DNA of 64,000 bases from Verrucomicrobiota bacterium (GCA_025360015.1 JANYCZ010000070.1:1-64000), one strand, 5' to 3'. Shown: positions 1 through 11,662, numbered from the stretch's first letter. The notes: generated by a model from the letters alone, not told the origin. Translations and numbers: made by a program.

Positions 1-190
1 GCATCGCATGGGACAGCATCCGCCTGATTTGCCGGGCAAGCACGCCAAAACCTCAACTCGCCCCCCACCCCTTTCGCGCCTCTCTCCCTTGTTACTTCAA
101 GGCTTGCCCCTCATTCGGCACGGCCTATGGGATGCCTGTGAGCGCTAAACATTGGCGAAAACGAGACGACCGGCACCTGCCGGAGCTGCG

Positions 191-1684
191 TTATTTGAAC
201 AGCCCTTTCAGCCCCTTGAAGGAATTGATCAGCCCCTTGGCCTTGTCCTCAAGGTCATTGCCCAGCAGGTGTTCCAGCTTGATCTGGATGTCCGGCTTCA
301 CCTCGGGATGCGACAGCGATCCAGTCACGGTGAGATCAAAGGTGAGGCGGCCCCGGCTGTCGGACAGGGCTTCCACCGCGAGCTGAGAGAGTGCCCGGTT
401 GATGCCACGGCTGGCGATGCCCTGCATCAGGCTTTGCTTCAGCGCATCGCCACAGGACAGGCGTGTGAGCAGGCCCTGCTGATCCTTGGCAAAGTCCATC
501 CACGAGTCGCGCTTGATGGTGTACTCGTAGTCCGGCAGCACAAACTGGGTGTCGTCCATGAAACGCATCGACTGCTCGCGGTAGAGGATGTGGGCATGCA
601 CATCCTGCGCCAGCATGCCGCCGATGCGGATGGCGCTGAGGTCGATGCCATACTTCGCGAGCTTCTCCAGATTCGCTTCTGCGGTTTCACCAATGGTCAT
701 GTTGCCGCCGATGGAGGAGCCACGGTCGATGATGAGGTTCAGATCCGCTGCGGGCGACCACAGTCGCGTGGTGGGGTCCACCGGATTCACATCCCCCTCG
801 CCATGCAGCGTCATGTCCGCAAAGCGCACCTGCCGCATCTGTCCGCCGATCTTTGCCACGCCATCCACCACCGCCTTGGCGGCGAGGCGGACGTGCAGCC
901 GGTTATGTGCCGTCAGGTCTGTGGGATCAATGTCGATGTCCGTCAGCGCAAAGCTGAAGTTGCTGATGTCCGCATTGAACTGCGAATCCACGCCCTGATT
1001 GGTGATGTGGAAATGCCCCTGCTCGATGCTGATCTCCTGCAAGGACAGCCGCTCGGCGCTGGGCGGCGGGGCGTCGGCTGAGGGCGGGACGGGCGGAGTC
1101 GTCAAAGCGGGCGCTGGCGCTCCCGGCGGCGGTACCGCAGACGTGGGAGGGGCCTGCTGTGCGGGCGGCGTGGTGGCCAGGGGCGGCGCGGGCTGCACCG
1201 GGATCGCGTGCGGCACTTCCTCCTGCTGCATCAGCGCCAGTTTCTCCGGCGGCGGCTGAAACATTTTTTGCAAAGAGCTGCCCTCCTGCGGGCTGATGAT
1301 TTCATTGACGTCCACACCGATGAGGCGCAGCACGCGTGGATAAAAATGCCGCTGCCACAGCCCCTCGGGCACCAGTTCCAGATAGGCCATTTCAATCTTC
1401 ACCGGCGCATGCTGCAGCGGCGGGCGCGCTTCCAGTGGCGTGCCGGAGTACTGGTCGCGCGGGCCGATTTGGATCCCCGACAGCCGCAGGCTCGGCGGCC
1501 AGGAAAGGATCGAAAGATTCACCTCATCCAGTTGCACGCGGGCATTGATGTTCTTCTCCGTCTCCAGCGTGAGGCGTTCTTTGTTGATGTACCGGCGCAG
1601 CCACCAGACGCCGCCCAGCGGTGCCGCCACGGCGACCAGCAGCCCTAGGCCCAGAAGGATAAGAATGATGCGGGTGATCTTCAT
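191..1684 (-). CDS. AsmA-like membrane-anchored protein
   Basis: About 497 residues. A single N-terminal membrane helix (roughly residues 5-27) is followed by a long periplasmic-type region. The early motif around VQLDEVNLSILSWPPSLRLSG, with repeated short beta strands, resembles the AsmA/DUF748 family of envelope proteins linked to lipid transport or outer-membrane assembly. A proline/alanine-rich linker (about residues 160-215) splits the protein. I chose the ATG at 1684 (MKITRI) over the one four codons upstream because the helix follows at once. It is divergent from gltX. Family placement is by resemblance; the precise role is unknown. Confidence 0.6.
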   Translation of the reverse strand: MKITRIILILLGLGLLVAVAAPLGGVWWLRRYINKERLTLETEKNINARVQLDEVNLSILSWPPSLRLSGIQIGPRDQYSGTPLEARPPLQHAPVKIEMAYLELVPEGLWQRHFYPRVLRLIGVDVNEIISPQEGSSLQKMFQPPPEKLALMQQEEVPHAIPVQPAPPLATTPPAQQAPPTSAVPPPGAPAPALTTPPVPPSADAPPPSAERLSLQEISIEQGHFHITNQGVDSQFNADISNFSFALTDIDIDPTDLTAHNRLHVRLAAKAVVDGVAKIGGQMRQVRFADMTLHGEGDVNPVDPTTRLWSPAADLNLIIDRGSSIGGNMTIGETAEANLEKLAKYGIDLSAIRIGGMLAQDVHAHILYREQSMRFMDDTQFVLPDYEYTIKRDSWMDFAKDQQGLLTRLSCGDALKQSLMQGIASRGINRALSQLAVEALSDSRGRLTFDLTVTGSLSHPEVKPDIQIKLEHLLGNDLEDKAKGLINSFKGLKGLFK

Positions 1685-1710
1685 GGCGGCGAGCATAAGC
1701 AGTCCTGCGC

Positions 1711-1736
1711 GATTTGAAATTTGAGATTTGAAATTT
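1711..1736. repeat. Short direct repeat, period 14
   Basis: The 12-mer GATTTGAAATTT occurs at 1711-1722 and again at 1725-1736 in the gap between the divergent AsmA-like gene and gltX. It is AT-rich against a GC-rich background and may overlap promoter sequence. Confidence 0.5.
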
Positions 1737-1795
1737 GCATTGCCGAATCCCGGCTATTGTCGCGCCCCCATTTCAACCCCCGCCGCCTCTTTCCC

Positions 1796-3118
1796 ATGTC
1801 CATCCGCGTCCGCTTTGCTCCTTCCCCCACTGGTGATCTTCACGTCGGAGGCGCACGCACGGCCTTGTTCAACTGGCTCATGGCCCGCAAGAGCGGCGGC
1901 ACCTTCATCCTGCGCGTGGAAGACACCGACGGCGCACGCAACACCGCCGAAGCCGCCGCCGGCATCATCAAAGGCATGCGCTGGCTCGGCCTGGACTGGG
2001 ACGAAGGCCCGGAAGCCGGTGGCGACTGCGGCCCCTATTTCCAAAGTCAGCGCAAGGACATCTACGACGCTTATTTCAAAAAGCTCGAAGACGTCGGCCG
2101 CACCTATGCCGAGGCCGATGGCGCGATGCGTTTCAAATTCAGCCGCACCGCCATCACCGTGCATGATCTCGTCTGCGGAGATGTCACGTTCGCCCCCACC
2201 GAAGAGCCGGACATGACCATCCGCCGCCCGGACGGCAGCTACATCTTCCATTTTGTTAATGTGGTGGACGACATCGAGATGCGCATGACCCACGTCATTC
2301 GCGGTGAGGACCACCTCTCCAACACCTGGAAGCACATCGATCTCTTCAACGCCTTCGGCGCCACGCCGCCCACCTACGTGCACATCCCGCTGATCCTGAA
2401 TCCGGACGGCACCAAGATGAGCAAGCGCGATGAAGGCAGCGCCATCGAGCACAGCTACATGAACGCCGGCTTCCTCCCCGCCGCTGTGTTCAACTACCTT
2501 TGCATGCTCGGCTGGACGCCGAAGTCCGAGAGCGAAAAACTTTCCCGCGAAGAACTCACCGCGCTGTTTGACGCCGACGCCATCCACAGCAGCAACGCCA
2601 AGTTTGATCTCAAGAAAGCCCTGTGGTTCAACGCTCAATATCTGCGCGAACTCAGCCCCGCCGACCTCCTCCAGCACGCCCGCCCCTTCCTCACCGCCAA
2701 AGGCCTCATCTGGACCGACGACACTTTGGCCGCTGCCGCCGTGCACAGCGTGCGCGAAAAAGTCAGCCTCCTCACCGAACTCCCCGAGTGGGTGCATTAC
2801 TTCTTCCGCGAAGACTACCCCTTCGAAGCCGACGTCGTCACCAAACTCAAAGCCAAGCCGGAGAACGCCGGTCTGCTCAAAGCTGCTGCCGAGCACCTCG
2901 CCCAATCCACCGAATGGACTGAGCAGAGTGTGCATGACGCCGTCGAAGCCGCCGCTAAAGCGCTGAGCGTGAAACCCGGTGCGATGATGCCACTGCTGCG
3001 CTTTGCACTGAGCGGTCAGTCACGCGGCCCGGGTGTGACGACCATCGCTCACCTCATCGGCAAGGAGAAGACGCTGGCGAGGATTCAGCGGGCGCTGAGT
3101 GAGGTGTTGGGCGCGTAG
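1796..3118 (+). CDS. gltX: Glutamyl-tRNA synthetase
   Basis: Class I aminoacyl-tRNA synthetase that charges tRNA-Glu (or tRNA-Gln in a non-discriminating form) with glutamate. The start is the ATG at 1796 (MSIRVRFAPSPTG); upstream in-frame codons do not resemble the family. The HIGH-region motif appears as PSPTGDLHVGG near the N-terminus and the KMSKS loop as KMSKRDEG near residue 215. The C-terminal anticodon-binding helical domain follows. At 440 aa it is slightly shorter than the usual 460-500. No linked gene suggests specialised use. Confidence 0.97.
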   Translation: MSIRVRFAPSPTGDLHVGGARTALFNWLMARKSGGTFILRVEDTDGARNTAEAAAGIIKGMRWLGLDWDEGPEAGGDCGPYFQSQRKDIYDAYFKKLEDVGRTYAEADGAMRFKFSRTAITVHDLVCGDVTFAPTEEPDMTIRRPDGSYIFHFVNVVDDIEMRMTHVIRGEDHLSNTWKHIDLFNAFGATPPTYVHIPLILNPDGTKMSKRDEGSAIEHSYMNAGFLPAAVFNYLCMLGWTPKSESEKLSREELTALFDADAIHSSNAKFDLKKALWFNAQYLRELSPADLLQHARPFLTAKGLIWTDDTLAAAAVHSVREKVSLLTELPEWVHYFFREDYPFEADVVTKLKAKPENAGLLKAAAEHLAQSTEWTEQSVHDAVEAAAKALSVKPGAMMPLLRFALSGQSRGPGVTTIAHLIGKEKTLARIQRALSEVLGA

Positions 3119-3141
3119 TTCACATTAAGCAGTCACTCCGC

Positions 3142-3486
3142 ATGGTTGTCACATTCAAAGTTGTAACCCGGTTACCACTCACAGAGTTGTGGAGTGACGA
3201 CGGATTCACGACGACATTGCGTGGCAGAGCGCTCACCGCAGATGACATCACATGCTTGCTACGCTTCGGATGCGTTCATTTTGTGGTTGCTGAACTTGGA
3301 ACTGCACCATGCTGGATTCCGCTCGCTGATTGCTACGACTTCTGGAAACGAGAGGCACAGCCACATTTGGCAGCGCCAGAATCAAGAGTTTCTTTGAATG
3401 ATGTCCCGGACAGCTATTGCTATTTTGCTTCCGAGTGGAGCGGACGAGATGGAGCACCTGTGGTTGTTTGTGAGATGCACCACTGA
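3142..3486 (+). CDS. Hypothetical protein, 114 aa
   Basis: Not recognised. It is a soluble, acidic, tryptophan- and cysteine-containing protein with no signal peptide or membrane helix. It begins 24 bp after gltX and is followed 19 bp later by another small unknown gene, so the two may form a pair. Base composition is visibly lower in GC than gltX, and the segment runs into repeat and pseudogene territory, which suggests transferred DNA. It could be an immunity-type or accessory protein, but nothing in the sequence proves that. Confidence 0.5.
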   Translation: MVVTFKVVTRLPLTELWSDDGFTTTLRGRALTADDITCLLRFGCVHFVVAELGTAPCWIPLADCYDFWKREAQPHLAAPESRVSLNDVPDSYCYFASEWSGRDGAPVVVCEMHH

Positions 3487-3505
3487 ATTTCAGCCCACCC
3501 ATGTC

Positions 3506-3730
3506 ATGAAAATCTATGATCTCAAAGATCAAGGAGGTCGTGTTTTCGCCTTTGAGATTAAAAACATGGGGCGAGAGCGCTTGTGCGAAATCGTTCGATC
3601 ATTTCCTGAAGCACGCTTAATTCGTGGGCCCAAATTTTTGTCAGAATTTAGGGAGGAGGAGTTTTGCGCCACCCAATTGGTGCGAACAGGTCGAGCTTGT
3701 CCGACGTTTATTCGGTTTTACGTAGAATAG
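3506..3730 (+). CDS. Small hypothetical protein, 74 aa
   Basis: Starting at the ATG at 3506 the product begins MKIYDLKDQGGRVFAFEI and ends FIRFYVE. It has the alternating hydrophobic pattern of a small alpha/beta protein and no known motif. It lies 19 bp downstream of the 114-aa unknown gene on the same strand. An upstream in-frame start at 3398 would overlap that gene and is less likely. It is AT-richer than the flanking core genes. Function unknown. Confidence 0.5.
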   Translation: MKIYDLKDQGGRVFAFEIKNMGRERLCEIVRSFPEARLIRGPKFLSEFREEEFCATQLVRTGRACPTFIRFYVE

Positions 3731-3780
3731 GCTCGCTGAGCATGACGCACTCGAAAGCCCAGCGCCCCCGCGAGCGCGGA

Positions 3781-3931
3781 GCGTCTTGGAGTGCGGTGAC
3801 AAGCGTTAGCGCGGCACCGCTTTCCGCAGGCCGGACGGCGCATTAAGTCGAAGAACGCCCATCACCCCGCGAAAGCGGTGCCGCCGATGCAGGCCTACGC
3901 CCCGCATCTCTGTCACCGCACTCCACGACGC
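3781..3931. repeat. Interspersed palindromic element, copy A
   Basis: A roughly 150-bp inverted-repeat structure with no coding capacity. Outer arms are GCGTCTTGGAGTGCGGTGACA (3781-3801) and its near-complement TGTCACCGCACTCCACGACGC (3911-3931). Inner arms are ACCGCTTTC (3816-3824) and GCGAAAGCGGT (about 3869-3879). The same GCGTCTTGGAGTGCGGTG...ACCGCTTTC words recur at 33.8 kb, so this is a dispersed REP/MITE-like family. Confidence 0.75.
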
Positions 3932-4070
3932 TGTCGCGTGGCTTGAATCGCCAACTTGCTAAGCATGGCCGTCCTGCCGTCAGCCTGCTGCTGCCATCGG
4001 CAAGACTCAAACTCGTTGTTCCTCATGATGACTTTACGTTTGCATCTCGATCGCTTATTCTCTGTCCGAT

Positions 4071-4160
4071 GCAGACGGTGTACATTGAGACGACGATTCC
4101 CAGCTATCTGGGTGCCCACCCGAGCAGTCAGGAGATCATTGATAGAGACCAGAAGGCGAC
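4071..4160 (+). pseudogene. 5' remnant of a PIN-domain (VapC-like) gene
   Basis: The frame from 4071 reads MQTVYIETTIPSYLGAHPS, the typical N-terminus of PIN-domain ribonuclease toxins, with the first catalytic acidic residue in YIETTIPS. Homology stops after about 25-30 codons and the frame soon closes. It abuts a second decayed toxin-type gene, so the junction is probably a deletion. No antitoxin gene is visible. Confidence 0.6.
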
Positions 4161-4163
4161 AAC

Positions 4164-4443
4164 ATGCGCAAGCATCTGATCGTCCATTCTGTGGACACGA
4201 CTGCAGAGCGCGGCTGGTCCACGATCTCCAATGGTTAGCTGTTGAAGTGCGCGGAAGAAAGTGGCTGCGAAGTCTTCATCACGACTGACCAGAACCTCCG
4301 CTATCAGCCGAACCACGGGAAGACGTATCGGTACCGTGGTGTTGATGGCGACCTCCTAGCCACGTGGGCAGAAGCATATCCCGGAAATTCTCGCCGCCGT
4401 CAATCGAGTGCTGGGTGGTGGCTATGAGGAAGTGGAATTGTAG
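4164..4443 (+). pseudogene. Decayed DUF5615 (PIN-like) gene
   Basis: The frame from 4164 reads DTTAERGWSTISNG, then a stop (TAG at 4236), then in the same frame LLKCAEESGCEVFITTDQN. This matches the DUF5615 pattern, where NGKLLK and the DQN motif are typical. After DQNLRYQ the homology moves to another frame (RIGTVVLMATS, then a second TAG, then the C-terminus ending GGGYEEVEL at 4443). The N-terminal part is missing. One nonsense change, one frameshift and one further stop mark it as dead. Confidence 0.65.
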
Positions 4444-4460
4444 CGCATCGCTTTGACCGC

Positions 4461-4781
4461 TCAAATACCCACATTCTCACCCACCCAGCGGCCGTAGCAT
4501 TCCGCCACTTGGTCCGGCTTCAGGGCGAGAATGCCTGGCACATCGTAGGGGTGCAGTTCACGCAGGCGTGACTCAAGGCGGGGCCAGGCGCCGGGCGTGG
4601 TCTTGAAGATGGCCAGCACTTCGGGCGCGGTTTCCACTTTTCCCTCCCAGCGGTAGATGGATTCCACGGCGGGAATGAGATTCACGCAGGCGGCGAGTTG
4701 CGATTCCACCATCAACGTGGCAGTCTCGCGGGCTTTCCCGAGATCGGGGAACGTGCAAAAGACGATCAGTAGGTCGTTCAT
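4461..4781 (-). CDS. cutA: CutA-like divalent-cation tolerance protein
   Basis: About 106 aa, the usual length of CutA, a small trimeric ferredoxin-like protein linked to divalent-metal tolerance. Visible signatures are the N-terminal IVFCTFPD strand, the AACVNLIPAVESIYRWEGKV segment, KTTPGAWPRLESRLRELHPY and the YDVPGILAL motif. The ATG at 4781 is preferred over an upstream GTG at 4790. It is divergent from the histidine kinase at 4794, so the two share a very short promoter region. Confidence 0.93.
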   Translation of the reverse strand: MNDLLIVFCTFPDLGKARETATLMVESQLAACVNLIPAVESIYRWEGKVETAPEVLAIFKTTPGAWPRLESRLRELHPYDVPGILALKPDQVAECYGRWVGENVGI

Positions 4782-4793
4782 GACCGCCACTCT

Positions 4794-5957
4794 ATGAGAT
4801 CTGCCTTCATTGACAAGCTTATCAAACGCATGGACCGCCTCGAACCGGGGGAAGTTCAGGGCATTGTGCTGGAGCTGGTGCGCGAAAAAAAGTTTCAGGA
4901 GAAGGTTTTCGAGGCTCTACAGGAGGGCGTCATCCTGCTGGATACCGAGGGCAAGGTCAGCTACGTGAACCGCTCTGCCTGCACCTTCTTTGGGCTGGAG
5001 AAAGACCAGGTGCTGGGCCAGGGCCTCGCGCAGGGGGTGCGCGGGCTGGATTGGAATGAACTGCTCAAGCCCGGCACGGTGGTCAGCCGGGATCTGGAGG
5101 TGTTTTATCCCGAAAACCGCTACCTCAATTTCTACATCACCAGCATCGACGACGACTCGGCGCTGGGTTTTGTCATGCTCATCCGCGATGTCACGGAGAC
5201 GCGCAAGCGCACCGAGGAGCAGCTCGAAAGCGAGCGCCTCAATGCCTTCACCCTGCTGGCCGCCGGGGTGGCGCATGAACTGGGTAATCCGCTCAATTCT
5301 TTGACGATTCACCTCCAGCTCCTCGAACGCCGCATCAAGAAGATGGGGGCCAAAGGCGCCAGCATGCGCGAGCACCTGGACGTGGCCACCGGCGAGATCA
5401 AACGGCTCGACTTCATCATCGGCCAGTTCCTCGCCGCCATCCGCCCCACCAAGCCGCAGCTCCAGCGCGTGCAGTTGCGCGAGCTGCTGGACGAGTGCGT
5501 GCGCTTCCTCCAGCCCGAGATCGAGGCCTCCAAGGTAAAGCTCAAGCTCGACCTCCGCTCCGATCTGCCTGCGATGCCGCTGGATCCCGGCCAGATGAAG
5601 CAGGCGGTGTACAATCTCATCCGCAACGCTTGCCAGGCCATGCCCCAAGGCGGCACCCTGACCATCAACGGCACCTTCACCGACTTCGAGGTGCGCCTGA
5701 GCTTTGAGGACACAGGGAAGGGGATCAATGCCGAGCAGATGGGCAAGCTCTTCCAGCCCTTTTCCACCACACGCACCACCGGCACCGGCCTGGGCCTGCT
5801 CATTGTCCGCCGCATCATCCGTGAGCACGGCGGGGAGATCGATATTGAGAGCCGCGAGGGCCTGGGCACGCGGGTGAGCCTGTGGCTGCCGCTGGTGGAG
5901 AAGAGTGTGCGCATGCTGGAAGCGGGCGGAGATGCAGCGGCGAAAGGCGACCGGTGA
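4794..5957 (+). CDS. PAS-domain sensor histidine kinase (NtrB-like)
   Basis: 387 aa, cytosolic, with no membrane helix. A PAS domain (about residues 38-138) precedes a HisKA dimerisation helix whose phospho-acceptor is H161 in GVAHELGNPLNSL. A HATPase domain follows with the N-box NLIRNACQAMPQGG, the G1 motif DTGKGI and the G2 motif GTGLGL. The architecture resembles NtrB/AtoS-type kinases that pair with sigma-54 activators. No partner response regulator lies next to it, so it is an orphan here and its signal is unknown. Confidence 0.9.
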   Translation: MRSAFIDKLIKRMDRLEPGEVQGIVLELVREKKFQEKVFEALQEGVILLDTEGKVSYVNRSACTFFGLEKDQVLGQGLAQGVRGLDWNELLKPGTVVSRDLEVFYPENRYLNFYITSIDDDSALGFVMLIRDVTETRKRTEEQLESERLNAFTLLAAGVAHELGNPLNSLTIHLQLLERRIKKMGAKGASMREHLDVATGEIKRLDFIIGQFLAAIRPTKPQLQRVQLRELLDECVRFLQPEIEASKVKLKLDLRSDLPAMPLDPGQMKQAVYNLIRNACQAMPQGGTLTINGTFTDFEVRLSFEDTGKGINAEQMGKLFQPFSTTRTTGTGLGLLIVRRIIREHGGEIDIESREGLGTRVSLWLPLVEKSVRMLEAGGDAAAKGDR

Positions 5958-6077
5958 GTAGATTGCCTCTCTTGTTTTTATAATAATTTCTAGGTGTTTA
6001 CTTTTTAGCACTCCGAATCAATCCGATCCATCACGGGGGTTGACCACGGGGCTAGATTCTGTCAGCCTCTGCCCCCC

Positions 6078-6359
6078 ATGCCTGACTCAACCAATCCAAA
6101 ACCCGTCCGCAAACTGAACCCAGCCCTTAGCAAACCCGTCCAACCGGATGAGATTCTTGCGAAGGTGATCGGTTCCACTCCGCTCTCCCGCGGCGAAATG
6201 ACCAAGAAACTGTGGGAATACATCAAGAAGAATGGTCTGCAGGACCAGGCCAAGAAGACCAACATCAACGCTGATGAAGCGCTGAAGGCCGTCTTTGGTG
6301 GCAAGAGCCAGGTGACCATGTTTGAGATGACCAAGCTCGTCTCTGCACACGTCAAGTAA
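6078..6359 (+). CDS. SWIB/MDM2-domain protein
   Basis: 93 aa. After a short basic lead the protein is a single SWIB (BAF60b) domain: LAKVIGSTPLSRGEMTKKLWEYIKKNGLQD, then the KTNINADEALKAVFG segment. SWIB proteins in bacteria are found mainly in Chlamydiae, Verrucomicrobia and relatives and are thought to act on DNA or nucleoid structure. The domain fills the whole protein. It is monocistronic, followed by a hairpin. The fold call is firm; the cellular role is not established. Confidence 0.93.
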   Translation: MPDSTNPKPVRKLNPALSKPVQPDEILAKVIGSTPLSRGEMTKKLWEYIKKNGLQDQAKKTNINADEALKAVFGGKSQVTMFEMTKLVSAHVK

Positions 6360-6377
6360 GGTTCCCTCCTTCCTTTC

Positions 6378-6410
6378 GCAGGTTCCCCTGACTCCTCAGG
6401 GGAATCCTGC
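6378..6410 (+). terminator. Hairpin downstream of the SWIB gene
   Basis: Arms GCAGGTTCCCCTGA and TCAGGGGAATCCTGC pair over about 14 bp with one bulge around a CTCC loop, 19 bp after the SWIB stop. No uridine run follows immediately, so factor-independent termination is uncertain. Confidence 0.5.
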
Positions 6411-6576
6411 GACTATCGCCTGCGGGCTCCGGCCCTTTTCAGTTTTTAGTTTTTCAATTCTGCCGCCCTGTCGCTTCGCATTGCCGAAGATATTCGCAGG
6501 GTGAAGTCAGGTGAAACTTTAGCCGCGCAACCGCACGGCAGGATCGAGGACGAGTCGATAGACCGCATTCCCGCAA

Positions 6577-9061
<2,485 letters not shown>

Positions 9062-9188
9062 AGAGGGAGGAGGGCACATCGTCTTCGTCCTCCTACTCTT
9101 GCTCAGCTTGCCCTTCGTAGCACGCAGCGCGAAGAATGGGTCCGCCATCACAGAGCGGTGGCTCGGCTGAGCGCTGTTTTGAAATTTC

Positions 9189-11138
9189 CTAGGGTGAAAA
9201 AGGCTGCCAGTGATTCCAGGCGGGCGTACGGGGCAGCTGGGAGGCGGCGCGCTCGGCGGCGGCGATGTCCTGCCGGGAGAGCTGCTTGCGGGTCTTATGC
9301 ACCATCTCGGCGGCGTCTTCCACCTCTTGGGATTCGGCGCGGATGAACCATGCCAGGGCACGTACGGGATCTGCTGGCAGGCCGGGGTGATCCTCCAGCA
9401 GGAACCGGCCAAGATGCATCTGCGCGGGGCCGTAGCCTTGGGCGGCGGCTTTGGCATACCAACCGGAGGCCTGCACTGGGTCCTTCCAGATGCAGTTGCC
9501 CTCGGCGTAGGAACTGCCCAGGTAGTCTTGCGCATGGGGAAAGCCCTGCAAGGCGGCCTGCTGAAAGTAGTGGATGGCCAGGCCGGACTCGAACGGCACG
9601 CCGCGGGCGCCCTGGTAGCAGCGGCCCAGCGCTGCCTGGGCCGGAGCGTAGCCCAGCCTGGCGGCCAGCCCGTAGGCTTCGGCGGCCTTTTCTTCGTCCT
9701 GCGGTACGCCCTTGCCTTTCGCATAGCGCAGGCCCATCTGATAGAGGGCGGGCGAATGGCTGGCGGCGACGGCTACCTGTAGCCATTTCAGGGCTTCGAC
9801 ATCGTCCTTGTCCACGCCGCAGCCATACTGGTACATGAGGCTGATGCGGTATTGCGCGCAGGGCAGGGTCTCCCAGTGACGGTAAACGGAGAGGGCATGG
9901 TCGTAGTCGCATGGCACGCCTAGTCCGTCACGATGGCAATCGGCCAGCCGGATGGCGGCCAGGGGGAAGGTGCGGTTTGCGGTCAGGCTTCGCAGCATGC
10001 TCACGCCTTTCTCGGGGGCGGCGGGGCGGCCAATGCCGTCGAGGTAAGTGCAGGCCAGCGTGTAGCCGGCCATGAGGTGATTCTGAGAGGCGGCTTTTTC
10101 CAGCAGACGGAGGCCCTCAGGGGCGTCGGACGGGGGACTGGGTGGGAAGATAAGGGTCTTGGCCTGGAGGTATTGGGCCTCGGCACCTCCCTGCTTGGTG
10201 GCCTTGCGGAGCACGGATGCGCCTGTGGCGGGGGCCCCCCGGGCGCGGTCAGCAGGGGCATTGTTCCCAAAGGGGCTGCCCTTCGGCCCATAGCTGTAAA
10301 CACGGTTGCCGCCGGGGCTTTGGCGGAAGGTGGAACCATCCGGCGTGTTGGCAACTACGGTGCCGTCGGGAGCCGTTTTCACGACCAGACGGCGCGAAGA
10401 ACCGCCATCGGACGCAGTTCCGGGAGGGGCGTCGCTGGTGGAGATGCCCCTGAGGGCTGCTGCCTCAGCGGTGATGGCAGGCTTCACCCCCAGACCGCCA
10501 CTGGGTGCCGACACTGCTGGCTCTGGCTGTTTGGCGGAAAGACCGCTCCTCCCACCAGGCGCGGGTTTGCCCGAGGGGTGAAAATGCAGGACGCCATACC
10601 CAATGCCGACGCCACAGGCGATGATGAGCGCCGACCACACCATGATCATCTGCCAGCTTGGAAAACACCGGGACGACTCTGCGGGAAAGGGTGCGATCGG
10701 CGCCGGATGCCTCGGTAAAGGCGGCGGTGTGCTGCGTGCTTGAGTTGCAGTCCCCCAGCCTGGCAGCATAGCAGGGGCCGGGCCGAGCAGCCCGTCTGCC
10801 TGTGCAGCCTCCGTCGGTGATGCCGCAGGCACCGGGGTCGGAGCCTGAAATGCCAGGGGCGGCGTGCTCGCGCCTAAAGCGGGCGGTACATGCTGTTCCG
10901 CAGACGGGGCCACTGTGTGGTAGGGATACAGGTGCGCGGGGCGCTCGCGCAGAAAAGCGTACGCTGCGCGGACCTCGTCTGCACAAGCCAGCGCGCGGGC
11001 AGTCAGGTCCGTATCCGCAGGGGAACGGCGTACGATGTCCTCCAACCTCTGCATAGCCGTATGCCCAGCCCTGTCCAGCCCTTCCGGTGTGATGGGGGTG
11101 GCAAGCTCAAGAATGCGCAAGGCGTCAAAGAGAGTCAT
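9189..11138 (-). CDS. Membrane-anchored Sel1-repeat protein
   Basis: 649 aa. A helical N-terminal domain (about 1-70) is followed by a proline-rich linker and one membrane helix near residues 160-190 (MIMVWSALIIACGVGIGYGV). The C-terminal half is a series of Sel1-like TPR repeats, for example ALYQMGLRYAKGKGVPQDEE, AQAALGRCYQGARGVPFESG and AQDYLGSSYAEGN. Sel1 repeats are protein-interaction scaffolds. The gene sits between pyrG and the pyrG 3' duplicate on the opposite strand, so it was probably brought in by the event that made the duplication. Confidence 0.85.
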   Translation of the reverse strand: MTLFDALRILELATPITPEGLDRAGHTAMQRLEDIVRRSPADTDLTARALACADEVRAAYAFLRERPAHLYPYHTVAPSAEQHVPPALGASTPPLAFQAPTPVPAASPTEAAQADGLLGPAPAMLPGWGTATQARSTPPPLPRHPAPIAPFPAESSRCFPSWQMIMVWSALIIACGVGIGYGVLHFHPSGKPAPGGRSGLSAKQPEPAVSAPSGGLGVKPAITAEAAALRGISTSDAPPGTASDGGSSRRLVVKTAPDGTVVANTPDGSTFRQSPGGNRVYSYGPKGSPFGNNAPADRARGAPATGASVLRKATKQGGAEAQYLQAKTLIFPPSPPSDAPEGLRLLEKAASQNHLMAGYTLACTYLDGIGRPAAPEKGVSMLRSLTANRTFPLAAIRLADCHRDGLGVPCDYDHALSVYRHWETLPCAQYRISLMYQYGCGVDKDDVEALKWLQVAVAASHSPALYQMGLRYAKGKGVPQDEEKAAEAYGLAARLGYAPAQAALGRCYQGARGVPFESGLAIHYFQQAALQGFPHAQDYLGSSYAEGNCIWKDPVQASGWYAKAAAQGYGPAQMHLGRFLLEDHPGLPADPVRALAWFIRAESQEVEDAAEMVHKTRKQLSRQDIAAAERAASQLPRTPAWNHWQPFSP

Positions 11139-11388
11139 GTCCGGTTCAAGGATGGAGTGGGATCAAAGACAGGAACAGGCTCGGACAGGGGCCGGGAAAA
11201 GGTCGGTGTAGTTTCGGGATTGTTGCCACATGCTCCAAGTAAGAAAAGGTTTGAGTATATGATGAATAATATAGAATTTATAGTTAATTTCCAGGGAAAG
11301 AAGCCAAGAGTTCACTGAGATACGGGGTGCGGAGCAATCAAATAAAGCATCCCGTGAACCCGGAAATCCCCAAGGCCCCTCTTTGAAC
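11139..11388. other. AT-rich intergenic region upstream of the Sel1 gene
   Basis: No gene found. A strongly AT-rich stretch (about 11250-11295, with words such as TATATGATGAATAATATAG) stands out from the GC-rich background. It probably holds the leftward promoter of the Sel1-repeat gene and may mark foreign DNA. Confidence 0.4.
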
Positions 11389-11662
11389 TCGCGCCAATGG
11401 TCCCAATCACCGAGCGAAACCGCCACCGCTTCGAGTTCAACTCCGACTACAAGGTACCCATGGATGGGAAGGGCATGCTCATCTCCGGCACCTTTCCGAA
11501 AGGCGACCTCGCGGAAATCATCGAACTGCCATTGCATCCCTACTTCGTCGGCTGCCAGTTCCATCCCGAGTTCCTCTTCAAGCCCAACACCCGCATCCGC
11601 TGTTCTGGGGCTTCGTCAGAGCCGCCATGCAGCACCATGCGGTGCCGGATCCGGTGTGCTGA
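11389..11662 (+). pseudogene. Partial duplicate of the pyrG 3' end, frameshifted
   Basis: The frame from 11397 reads [16 protein letters not shown], then [19 protein letters not shown] and [14 protein letters not shown], nearly the same as the pyrG C-terminus. After FKPN the frame is lost because pyrG AACAACCC is AACACCC here, a one-base deletion. The old frame continues PHPLFWGF to the same terminal VC and TGA (11660-11662). The nucleotide match is high but not identical, so the duplication is not recent. There is no synthetase domain and no start. Confidence 0.85.

Noticed and set aside
152..1081. Plus-strand open frame (309 codons) at the left edge
   Set aside because: Antisense to the AsmA-like gene, which has a membrane anchor and a consistent fold pattern.
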